Of a stretch of 41,015 nucleotides of DNA, positions 34,858 through 41,015 are shown piece after piece; within the stretch, counting starts at the first letter, position 1; each line of letters starts with the position of its first letter. Source of the DNA: an uncultured Prevotellaceae bacterium (GTDB lineage Bacteria > Bacteroidota > Bacteroidia > Bacteroidales > Muribaculaceae); assembly GCA_900318205.1 (NCBI GenBank), contig ONJS01000026.1:1-41015 (forward strand), read 5' to 3'. Position numbers and translations under genes: made by a program. The notes below the pieces were generated by a model. It saw only the letters and a list, made by a program, of their open reading frames with translations, had not been told where the DNA came from and searched no databases.

Positions 34858-35499
34858 ATGAGGAGATTTCTGACCATTTTAGCCTTGTCGTTGGCGCTGT
34901 TGCCATCGACGGGCGTGGCACGCACGATTACCGATATGCTGGCGTTGGAGCCTGGCAGGATTTTCCCGTTGTTGACCAAGACCCACCGCTTGGATATGGT
35001 GGACTATTACAACAGCGGACAAGTCGTTGATATCCAGAACAACCTGGTGGGCGAGAGCCGGCTGTTGGAACTCGACAGCAGTTACCTCAAGATGCAGACC
35101 AGCCCCAGCCGTGTCGTGGAGATGCGCATGAGGACCGTGGGCAAAGACACCGTCATCACTGTCATTGAGACGGTGTTGACTCCTGTGCCCGATAGCCGCC
35201 TCACGCAGTGGAATGTCCACTGGCAGCGTTATACCAGCGACAAACTCTTCAAGATGCCTGGCATCGACGATTTCATCGTGAAAAAGATGTCACCCGAGAA
35301 GCGTGCCGACCTCGAGGCTGTGATGATTTTCCCGCTCGTGCAACTCACGTTCAAGGGTGAGAACCACGACATCATCGAGGCGACGCATGGGCTGGAGCAA
35401 TTTCTCGCTCCCGTTGAATACAAGCGTTTTGCCGAGCACTTCAAGCCGTCGATCAGTTACCAATTCAATGGACTGAAAATCAAGCCTGTCAAGAAGTAA
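34858..35499 (+). CDS. Secreted DUF3256 family protein
   Basis: About 213 residues, with a signal peptide (MRRFLTILALSLALLPSTGVA) and the DUF3256 pattern throughout: MLALEPGRIFPLLTKTHRLDMVDYYNSGQ, then LDSSYLKMQTSPSRVVEMRM, and a C-terminal YQFNGLKIKP strand. The family is specific to Bacteroidales and of unknown function. An in-frame GTG at 34852 is an alternative start. xseA begins two bases after its stop, so the two are probably cotranscribed. Confidence 0.8.
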   Translation: MRRFLTILALSLALLPSTGVARTITDMLALEPGRIFPLLTKTHRLDMVDYYNSGQVVDIQNNLVGESRLLELDSSYLKMQTSPSRVVEMRMRTVGKDTVITVIETVLTPVPDSRLTQWNVHWQRYTSDKLFKMPGIDDFIVKKMSPEKRADLEAVMIFPLVQLTFKGENHDIIEATHGLEQFLAPVEYKRFAEHFKPSISYQFNGLKIKPVKK

Positions 35500-35501
35500 C
35501 C

Positions 35502-36827
35502 ATGCAGCAGCCGTCTCTTTTTCCTGATCAGCCCCAAGGAATGACTCTGAGCGAGTTCAACGCTCGCATCGAGAGGCAGGTCAATGGTGTGCCCGGCCTA
35601 CAGAACCAGTGGGTCATCGCCGAGACCAGTGACTTGCGACTCAATCGTAGTGGGCATTGCTATACCGAGCTCATCGAGAAGGATGACCGTGGCATTACCA
35701 TCGCCAAGATTGGAGCCGCCATTTGGGCGGGTACCTACAGGGATTTGTATAACAAGTTCTTGAGGTCCACTGGACAAGTACTTGCTACGGGTATGAAGGT
35801 GATGGTCAAGGTGACGGTCAATTTCCATAGCCTTTATGGCATGAAGGTTGTCATCAACGACATCGACCCTAACTACACCCTGGGTGATATGGCACGCCAG
35901 CGGCAGGAAATCATCAACCGCCTCACTGCCGAGGGCATCATCGACCTGAATAAGGAGCTGCCGTGGCCCGAAGTGCCCCAGCGCATCGCCATCATTTCGG
36001 CCGAGGGGGCAGCAGGCTATGGCGACTTCATGAACCAGTTGACGGGTAACCCCTATGGCTTGCAGTTCTATACCTGCCTGTTCAATGCCGTCATGCAGGG
36101 CGCACAGACGGTGCCCACCGTGATGGCAGCCATGGACCGCATCAACCGGCACATCGACTTGTTTGATTGCGTGGTCATTATCCGTGGCGGTGGTGCAACC
36201 TCTGAACTCAACTCGTTTGACAACTATGACTTGGCGTCCTATGTCGCCAATTTCCCGATTCCCGTCATCGTGGGCATCGGACACGAGCGCGATGTGACGG
36301 TACTGGACTATGTCGCTGCCTTGCGCGTCAAGACACCGACCGCCGCTGCCGAGACCCTTATCCAGCGCGGAACTACAGCGTTAGCCCATCTTGACGAGTT
36401 GCAGGATGCTGTCGTGACTGCCGTGCGCGACACGGTGGGTCAAGCCAGGGAGCATCTGGCATTTTTCACCACCATGATACCCGCTGCAGCACGGCACCTG
36501 ATTGACACCAACCGCATCAGGCTCGACAACCATGCCAGGAATATCCCCTTTGCTGCCCAGGGTCTCATCGTCAACCAGCGCACGCGTCTGGAACGGGCCG
36601 TGGAGCGCATGGGCGACGCCGTGTCGCGGGCCTTGCAGCGCGAACAGCAACGTCTGGTGGCTTTGGGCGACAAGGCGACACTGCTATCACCCGTCAACAC
36701 CTTGCAGCGAGGTTATTCCCTCGTGAGACTTGGCGACAAATGCGTCACAGCAGCCGACCAGTTGCACTCCGGCGACCAGATTACCGTGCAGTTTGCCACC
36801 GGCACCACCGACGCCACCATCAATTAA
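35502..36827 (+). CDS. xseA: Exodeoxyribonuclease VII large subunit
   Basis: A 441-residue catalytic subunit of ExoVII, which degrades single-stranded DNA from both ends to oligonucleotides. An N-terminal OB fold (about 15-115, WVIAETSDLRLNRSGHCY) is followed by the nuclease domain with AIISAEGAAGYGDFMNQL, then RGGGATSELNSFDNYDLASY and GIGHERDVTVLDYVA. The Arg/Gln-rich coiled region and the closing LQRGYSLV with a short beta end complete the family layout. Length is normal. It pairs with xseB at 36885. Confidence 0.95.
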   Translation: MQQPSLFPDQPQGMTLSEFNARIERQVNGVPGLQNQWVIAETSDLRLNRSGHCYTELIEKDDRGITIAKIGAAIWAGTYRDLYNKFLRSTGQVLATGMKVMVKVTVNFHSLYGMKVVINDIDPNYTLGDMARQRQEIINRLTAEGIIDLNKELPWPEVPQRIAIISAEGAAGYGDFMNQLTGNPYGLQFYTCLFNAVMQGAQTVPTVMAAMDRINRHIDLFDCVVIIRGGGATSELNSFDNYDLASYVANFPIPVIVGIGHERDVTVLDYVAALRVKTPTAAAETLIQRGTTALAHLDELQDAVVTAVRDTVGQAREHLAFFTTMIPAAARHLIDTNRIRLDNHARNIPFAAQGLIVNQRTRLERAVERMGDAVSRALQREQQRLVALGDKATLLSPVNTLQRGYSLVRLGDKCVTAADQLHSGDQITVQFATGTTDATIN

Positions 36828-36828
36828 C

Positions 36829-36883
36829 AAAAACTGAAAACAACTGACAACTGAAAACTGAAAACTAACAACTGACAACTGAA
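36829..36883 (+). repeat. Degenerate minisatellite (AACTGAA/CAACTGA type, period about 7)
   Basis: The whole xseA-xseB gap is filled with imperfect copies of AAACTGA and CAACTGA. It is of the same family as the tract before mrp (32768-32818). Confidence 0.65.
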
Positions 36884-36884
36884 T

Positions 36885-37097
36885 ATGGAAGAAAACACTC
36901 AAATGACCTATACCCAAGCCGTGACCGAGCTTGAGCAACTCGTGCAGAAGATGCAGGACCCGCAGTGCAGCATCGACAACCTGACCGACTACACCAAGCG
37001 CAGCAAGGAACTCCTTGACATCTGCCGCAAGAAGCTCACCCAAGCCGACGAGCAACTCAAGCAGATCCTCGCCGATATCCAGCAGCAAGGCCAATAA
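36885..37097 (+). CDS. xseB: Exodeoxyribonuclease VII small subunit
   Basis: A 70-residue, all-helical subunit that binds the long helical part of XseA. The hallmark TQAVTELEQLVQKMQDPQCS followed by a second helix ending in LKQIL is present. The start ATG at 36885 gives the usual length. Confidence 0.93.
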   Translation: MEENTQMTYTQAVTELEQLVQKMQDPQCSIDNLTDYTKRSKELLDICRKKLTQADEQLKQILADIQQQGQ

Positions 37098-37152
37098 ATC
37101 CAGTTGATAGACGAATGGCTCTCCAGCCAGAAACCAAGAGAAAATCCAACTA

Positions 37153-37180
37153 TTCTCTATTAACTGTTCTCTATTAACTA
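37153..37180 (+). repeat. Tandem 14-mer before tRNA-Leu
   Basis: TTCTCTATTAACT with one following base occurs twice head to tail (37153-37166 and 37167-37180), just upstream of the tRNA promoter. Confidence 0.7.
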
Positions 37181-37189
37181 AAAAAAGCC

Positions 37190-37197
37190 TATCTTTG
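37190..37197 (+). promoter_or_regulatory. -7 element of tRNA-Leu
   Basis: TATCTTTG followed by C is a full match to TAnnTTTG, placing the transcript start about ten bases before the tRNA. The -33 element (TTCT) is poor and lies in the tandem 14-mer. Confidence 0.65.
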
Positions 37198-37214
37198 CAC
37201 CCGCAAAAAAGCCC

Positions 37215-37296
37215 GCGCCTGTGGCGAAATTGGTAGACGCGCCAGACTTAGGATCTGGTAACTCCGGTTGTGTAGGTTCGAGTCCTATCAGGCGCA
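37215..37296 (+). tRNA. tRNA-Leu (anticodon TAG)
   Basis: The acceptor GCGCCTG (37215-37221) pairs with CAGGCGC (37289-37295) with discriminator A at 37296. The anticodon arm is CCAGA-CTTAGGA-TCTGG, anticodon TAG. A long variable arm is present, as in class II tRNAs. CCA is not encoded. The last 16 bases are repeated at 40772-40787, marking this gene as an integration site. Confidence 0.95.
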
Positions 37297-37367
37297 CTGG
37301 AAATCAAAAACCCGCTGAACTCCAGCGGGTTTTATGCGTTAATATAGGCCCTAAAATGAAACTGAAC
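37281..37367 (+). repeat. Left direct repeat of the tRNA-Leu island (att-like)
   Basis: It covers the tRNA 3' end from AGTCCTATCAGGCGCAC, the tRNA terminator, and the sequence ATGCGTTAATATAGGCCCT to AAACTGAAC. The same sequence recurs at 40772-40860 with few differences. Confidence 0.85.
37307..37334 (+). terminator. Terminator of tRNA-Leu
   Basis: AACCCGCTG (37309-37317) pairs with CAGCGGGTT (37323-37331), followed by TTT. An equivalent hairpin lies at 40801-40824 in the right repeat, where the stem is one pair longer. Confidence 0.85.
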
Positions 37368-37417
37368 CGATTGTGGTTGGTTTCGTCGTTGCTTTGATGT
37401 GCAAAGGTGTTTCTATG

Positions 37418-38512
37418 CTATAATGTAGGAATAATAGTTAAATCGTATTTTAGGCTATTAGTATCAAGAACTACGTCATATTCTTTTATTCCTTTTTGCT
37501 TTGCAATTCTTCTCAAATGCTCTTTATATCTCGATTCTATTTCTGGACCATAATATATGGCTTTTAGACTATTTACATCATTAATTTCAAAAAAATCATC
37601 TTTTGCTTCAGGAGAGTTTAAGTCTTCAATATCCAAAAGACGCCATTCTTTTTCATGGGAGTATTCAGCTTTGTCTTTATAAAGATATACTTTTTGGAAA
37701 TACAAACGATCTATTGGAACCATTGCAGCATACTGTTTTTTTATGTCTTCGGGCACATTATTATTAAATACCATATAATTTTGACCTATAAGCCTATCTA
37801 TCATTTCCGTCGCATCCATCTTATGAGAAGAATAAATTATAGGGAAAAGCATGATTGCATGATTGTTAATAGATAAAGAGCGCCAACGTCTAAAATCATA
37901 CTCCAAAGCAAATCCTGAATATCCGTTAGCATAGTTGTCCCACATGAATTTTGATTTGACCGTTTCCGTAAAGCATGCTATTTTTGTTGCCTTGTTTGCT
38001 CTTGGCCATTGTTCTTGAATTGTAATCTGATTTATAAATTCGGATAGTGAGTTTTCGTATTCGTGCCAAAACAACTCTAGAATGTCCTCAACCTTTTTTG
38101 AACTATTGATAAGTTCTAAAAGTTTCGATGTCATTGCATTTGATGGCAGTGCTGAAGGATTGCTTTTAAGCACTAATATCAATTGGGGTATAAGCTGATT
38201 ATATGCATCTCTGGCTCTTTTCGTAATTGTCTTGTGATCATAGTAGATTGTCGAATCGTATTTATCTGCAAATTTATATGCTGCACAAACAGGAATTGTG
38301 TTCTGTTCAAATGAGATCATACTATTAATATCACATTTGCGAAAGCGAAATAACTTTTTGGGTATATGTGGTTCGACAAATGAAAATATTTCTGAATATC
38401 GTTTTATTATATCCACATCGGGCATATTGCTTGGAATTGACATTGATTCCATTAATATCGCAAACTCTTTCTTGAATTGTATTCTTGAATATGATTTCCT
38501 TTTTTTGCTCAT
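37418..38512 (-). CDS. DUF2971 domain protein
   Basis: A 364-residue soluble protein without signal peptide. The DUF2971 landmarks are present: LFRFRKC at 54-60, a dispersed central region, ACFTETVKSKFMWDNYANGY at 179-198 with the following SGFALEYDF, a YSSHKMD strand near 227, and the EKEWRLL motif at about 287-293. The molecular function of the family is not established; it is spread sporadically through genomes, often in accessory regions. It lies inside the tRNA-Leu island, downstream of and in the same direction as the AlbA_2 gene, but 341 bases separate them, so separate promoters are likely. The gene is much AT-richer than the housekeeping block to its left, a sign of transfer. Confidence 0.8.
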   Translation of the reverse strand: MSKKRKSYSRIQFKKEFAILMESMSIPSNMPDVDIIKRYSEIFSFVEPHIPKKLFRFRKCDINSMISFEQNTIPVCAAYKFADKYDSTIYYDHKTITKRARDAYNQLIPQLILVLKSNPSALPSNAMTSKLLELINSSKKVEDILELFWHEYENSLSEFINQITIQEQWPRANKATKIACFTETVKSKFMWDNYANGYSGFALEYDFRRWRSLSINNHAIMLFPIIYSSHKMDATEMIDRLIGQNYMVFNNNVPEDIKKQYAAMVPIDRLYFQKVYLYKDKAEYSHEKEWRLLDIEDLNSPEAKDDFFEINDVNSLKAIYYGPEIESRYKEHLRRIAKQKGIKEYDVVLDTNSLKYDLTIIPTL

Positions 38513-38853
38513 ATTGTTATTTTGTGATTTTTAGAAAAACAAAACCGTTAATAGTCTTCAAAAAATTTCCGAAAGTCGTATTACACACGATAAGATTCAT
38601 AACTGAATAAGAAACCAACTAAAAAATCATTACTGTCCTCTATATAACTGAATTAGTCATTACTTCGATGATTCTATAAAAGACTCAAAATCAATCACAT
38701 TTTTTATCAAGTGGTTCCGTATCAATTGATTTGTGATTATAATATTTCTTTTTTTTGTTAAAAATACAATAAAAAAAGACAAACTTTTTGATTATCAAGT
38801 ATTTATGATTTTTCCTTTTTCAGTTTTTTCTTTTTTCTTTTTTTTTATGCCAC
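38513..38853. other. AT-rich gap inside the island
   Basis: 341 bases separate the two island genes. No ORF, tRNA, REP or TAnnTTTG element on the minus strand was recognised. The end next to the AlbA_2 stop (about 38811-38848) is a nearly pure pyrimidine tract on the plus strand (purine on the coding strand). Confidence 0.5.
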
Positions 38854-40485
38854 TCAAATCAAACTATATCTTCTATATGTTTTGCTGCCTTCAGCTTTGA
38901 TTTCATGTCCGACCATACTATAAACCATTTTGCGCAGTTCATCACGTTCCACATCGGGGAGGCGATTTGCCATTTCTGAGATTAAGCTTTGCGGATGGTA
39001 CTTCAAATCCTCTAGAATCAATGCCTTTAATGCATAAGGCTCTATGGTTTTAAGCGATGTCTTGATATTGGCCTTTGAATTGGCTATCAATTTAGGATTA
39101 ACATAATAGGTAGTTCCTTTTTTGGTCCCACGTTTGGTGATAAGTCCATCACGCAACAAGGGATCAACATAACTCCTCAATCGTTCATCGTCGGATAACT
39201 GGAGATAGGCACTTAATTTTGTTGCTTGCAACTTAGAAGATACAGCAATAGCACCAAAGGCCATATAGCCTTTCTGAGATAATCTATAATTGTTCAAAGT
39301 AAAATCTAACAAAGGTAAAACTTCAACATTCTGGATTTCAGAATACAGCGTTACTCTTGTTTCATTAAACGAAGACTCGATGAATGGTGGTTTCTTGCCT
39401 TCCATGCCATTAAGCTCATAAATCAAATCATAACCAGACCCTTCTCCCTCCATCAGTTTGAGATCACTCATGATTGTGATAAGGTATGGGTTGCGGCGAT
39501 GCCGTTGGTGAAGGATATTATCTTTGGTAACACCCAAAGGTAGGCCTCCAGGATTGGAAATCTCTAAACGATCGGGATAGACGCATATCATGATATCATT
39601 AGAGATGGTGAAACTCTTGTGGGCGAATGCGTTGAGCAGCAATTCGCGCAAAACCTTGGGATTATAGTGACGGATCTGCTTGCGGAACAAGCCATCGGGG
39701 AATTCATGAGAGTAACACAATTCTGTAGCCTCATCTTCGATTGCCAATAATAGATCTTTGGGATTAAGTGTATTGTCATGCCATTCCACCTTTCTCACTT
39801 TCTGCTCCAAGTGGTTATAAACAATGTATTGTACTGTGATAGGGAAGGAAATGCGGCTGCGTTGTTTGGCATTACCTAACCATAAGACACCCAAATTGGT
39901 GACCTTTTCGTTATCCACAAGATTGTAATGCTCTAGAATCTCAGGATCGGACATCTGTTTGACATGCTCCTTGACTCGGTCAGATTGTCTTATGTCATTA
40001 GCAAAACGTTTAATATTCTCAACGGGTAAATCCGAAAGTAAATAACGCGTTGACAATAATTCCCATTGGTAGGCACCTTTTTCAATAGACAATCGTTGTA
40101 AATCCTCATTGCGAACTGGCTCACATTTGTCTGCAATTCTACGATATATCTTACCATCAGATGTAGTAGCTATGGACTTTGTTGACGGAGCAACATCAAT
40201 CTTGAAGTAGTCCCCGCCATTTTCGTGTTTTATTAATCCCGAGGAAGACAAACTCACATTGAAACATAGACTGTTCAAGCGCGATACAGCGTCATTGATT
40301 TCATTCTCGCCAATGATTTGTCCATCAGGAGGAGTTAGTGTGTCATCTTCTATGCCAATATACAACGTTCCCCCTAATGCATTAGCAAAGGCTACACATG
40401 ATATTGCTAAATCTTTAAAGCCCTTATCACCCGTGCGAATTTTGCGGATACTTTTATAATCTATTTTCTGATTCTCTATATCCAT
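38854..40485 (-). CDS. Schlafen-type AlbA_2 domain protein with GHKL-like ATP-binding region and winged helix
   Basis: A 543-residue cytoplasmic protein. Residues about 1-120 form an AlbA_2 (Schlafen-like, nucleic-acid-related) domain, with KIDYKS near the start and VAFANALGGTLYIGIEDD at 31-48. Residues about 275-385 carry an HATPase_c_4-type ATP-binding region: VLRELLLNAFAHKSF at 278-292 (N-box with E281 and N285), ISNPGGLP at 309-316, then GEGSGYDLIYE. The C-terminal third (about 395-543) contains winged-helix-like segments (LSAYLQLSDDERLRSYVDPL, RDGLITKRG). Such proteins are annotated as RecG-like or transcriptional regulators, and related architectures occur among defence genes. It is the first gene of the island read from the right end and has a -7 element at 40563-40556. 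Confidence 0.85.
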   Translation of the reverse strand: MDIENQKIDYKSIRKIRTGDKGFKDLAISCVAFANALGGTLYIGIEDDTLTPPDGQIIGENEINDAVSRLNSLCFNVSLSSSGLIKHENGGDYFKIDVAPSTKSIATTSDGKIYRRIADKCEPVRNEDLQRLSIEKGAYQWELLSTRYLLSDLPVENIKRFANDIRQSDRVKEHVKQMSDPEILEHYNLVDNEKVTNLGVLWLGNAKQRSRISFPITVQYIVYNHLEQKVRKVEWHDNTLNPKDLLLAIEDEATELCYSHEFPDGLFRKQIRHYNPKVLRELLLNAFAHKSFTISNDIMICVYPDRLEISNPGGLPLGVTKDNILHQRHRRNPYLITIMSDLKLMEGEGSGYDLIYELNGMEGKKPPFIESSFNETRVTLYSEIQNVEVLPLLDFTLNNYRLSQKGYMAFGAIAVSSKLQATKLSAYLQLSDDERLRSYVDPLLRDGLITKRGTKKGTTYYVNPKLIANSKANIKTSLKTIEPYALKALILEDLKYHPQSLISEMANRLPDVERDELRKMVYSMVGHEIKAEGSKTYRRYSLI

Positions 40486-40555
40486 ATTACGACAGTTTTT
40501 ACCATAGAAAAATCGTAAAATATCACATTAACGTATACTATTTTAGTAAGCACTG

Positions 40556-40563
40556 CAAAGGTA
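40556..40563 (-). promoter_or_regulatory. -7 element of the AlbA_2 gene
   Basis: The minus strand reads TACCTTTG followed by C, a full consensus match. An ATTG lies 16 bases upstream, nearer than the usual 19. It implies a leader of about 65 bases before the ATG at 40485. Confidence 0.6.
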
Positions 40564-40637
40564 CGAAAAGTTTTGCTCACAATTAATTGAAGAGGCCATG
40601 AATGATATCTTGATTATTGTTTTCTGTTGCATTCTCT

Positions 40638-40665
40638 GGGGGGAGCGTGCGCTCCCCCTTTTTGT
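40638..40665 (+). terminator. Intrinsic terminator near the right end of the island
   Basis: GGGGGAGCG (40639-40647) pairs with CGCTCCCCC (40650-40658), followed by TTTTTG. It is oriented for plus-strand transcripts although no convincing plus-strand gene precedes it; it may insulate the island or end a short RNA starting in the divergent region after 40565. Confidence 0.75.
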
Positions 40666-40771
40666 GTCGTTCAACACCTTTCAACGTCTAAATGGCGTTT
40701 TCTATAGGCGTTCAAATGACTGGTTATCAGTTTTTAGAGGTTTTTTATGGTTTTTGGAGGGTTCAAAAACA

Positions 40772-40860
40772 AGTCCTATCAGGCGCACAGAAAAAAACAA
40801 AACCCGCTGGAATTCCAGCGGGTTTTATGCGTTAATATAGGCCCTGAAATAAAACTGAAC
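40772..40860 (+). repeat. Right direct repeat of the tRNA-Leu island (att-like)
   Basis: It carries AGTCCTATCAGGCGCAC (16 bases of tRNA 3' end plus one), the hairpin AACCCGCTGG/CCAGCGGGTT (40801-40824) and ATGCGTTAATATAGGCCCT through AAACTGAAC. It differs from 37281-37367 at a handful of positions, mostly in the tRNA-terminator spacer. The rest of the tRNA is missing, so it is not a functional tRNA gene. Confidence 0.88.
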
Positions 40861-40917
40861 ACATAATTGTTGTTATTTCTTACATCAAGAGAACCTTCCA
40901 CTTTTTCTTCTTCGGAT

Positions 40918-41015
40918 TTAGTCTTTATCGATGAATTTGTTGATCTGTTCTTGGATGTTCGGAGCCAGTGGGGGAATCTTGTTGACTTTCTCGAATCGGC
41001 GCAGTTCGTCGATGT
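40918..41015 (-). CDS. Unidentified protein, C-terminal end only (partial)
   Basis: On the minus strand a frame is open from the window edge to TAA at 40920-40918 and encodes about 31 residues (IDELRRFEKVNKIPPLAPNI, then QEQINKFIDKD). The helical, charged end looks like a genuine protein C-terminus and has the base composition of the chromosomal genes rather than the island. I do not recognise the family. It is probably the original neighbour of tRNA-Leu. Confidence 0.6.
   Translation of the reverse strand, partial: IDELRRFEKVNKIPPLAPNIQEQINKFIDKD

Larger units (their letters stand above)
37281..40860. mobile_element. Putative tRNA-Leu-integrated accessory island of 3.5 kb
   Basis: Direct repeats of nearly 90 bases (37281-37367 and 40772-40860) that begin inside the tRNA-Leu T arm bracket two minus-strand genes. 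The interior is visibly AT-richer than the flanks. The repeat spacing is 3491 bases. No integrase, transposase or replication gene lies between the repeats, so it is either a remnant, an element mobilised in trans, or a product of recombination between duplicated tRNA ends. Its cargo (DUF2971 and AlbA_2/GHKL proteins) is of accessory type. Confidence 0.7.

Noticed and set aside
36829-36883. A CRISPR array, suspected from the short repeated units
   Set aside because: Units of about seven bases with no unique spacers and no cas genes nearby; it is a degenerate minisatellite.
40772-40788. A second tRNA-Leu gene
   Set aside because: Only the T-arm and acceptor 3' side are present; the D arm, anticodon arm and acceptor 5' side are missing.
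40598-40840. An 80-codon plus-strand frame at the right end of the island
   Set aside because: It crosses a perfect terminator hairpin and the tRNA-derived repeat, and its composition is not protein-like. A short RNA in this stretch remains possible.

Overview
The window reads as a Bacteroidales chromosome segment (Prevotellaceae- or Muribaculaceae-like; family and genus cannot be fixed from sequence alone). The evidence is many secreted and lipoprotein genes, TonB-dependent outer-membrane proteins with an N-terminal carboxypeptidase-regulatory-like domain, a GH97 glucosidase, DUF1573, DUF3256, DUF3298 and BspA-like proteins, promoters of the TAnnTTTG (-7) / TTTG (-33) type, and almost no Shine-Dalgarno sequences. 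No phage structural genes, conjugation genes or CRISPR array were seen.

Layout. 1-2.5 kb: the end of an rRNA operon (3' end of 5S rRNA plus terminator), then a secreted SusB-like GH97 alpha-glucosidase. 2.5-5.2 kb (minus): tRNA-Asp(GTC) with a near-perfect promoter, and a TonB-receptor-like outer-membrane barrel. 5.3-6.5 kb: a REP-associated tyrosine transposase (RAYT) with an apparent SLOG/DprA-like C-terminal domain, bracketed by two copies of an inverted REP pair. 6.5-8.3 kb (minus): two tandem DUF3298-type secreted proteins. 8.3-8.5 kb (minus): a candidate free-standing small RNA. 8.6-12.3 kb (minus): a compact probable operon of DUF1573, DUF1573, MeaB-type GTPase, small lipoprotein and NUDIX hydrolase. 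12.5-17.3 kb (plus): a secreted DUF2059-like protein, a Tricorn-like S41 peptidase and a SemiSWEET sugar transporter.

17.4-24.8 kb (plus): a probable four-gene operon of TonB-dependent receptor, DUF5689-type surface lipoprotein and two tandem secreted endonuclease/exonuclease/phosphatase (EEP) enzymes, plausibly a surface system for nucleic acids or phosphate esters. 25.2-32.0 kb: a 1491-residue mosaic surface protein and a BspA-like leucine-rich-repeat protein with dockerin-like and cohesin-like modules, both with C-terminal tails resembling type IX secretion signals. 32.0-37.3 kb: housekeeping genes (trmB, mrp, an M48 metalloprotease lipoprotein, DUF3256, xseA, xseB) ending at tRNA-Leu(TAG).

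37.3-40.9 kb: the most island-like part. The last bases of tRNA-Leu, its terminator and about 40 bases beyond are repeated almost exactly 3.49 kb downstream. Between the copies lie only two minus-strand genes, visibly AT-richer than the flanks: a DUF2971 protein and a Schlafen-type AlbA_2 protein with a GHKL-like ATP-binding region. No integrase lies between the repeats. This looks like a small tRNA-integrated accessory cassette, possibly for defence. The window ends inside the C-terminus of an unidentified minus-strand gene that was probably the original neighbour of the tRNA.
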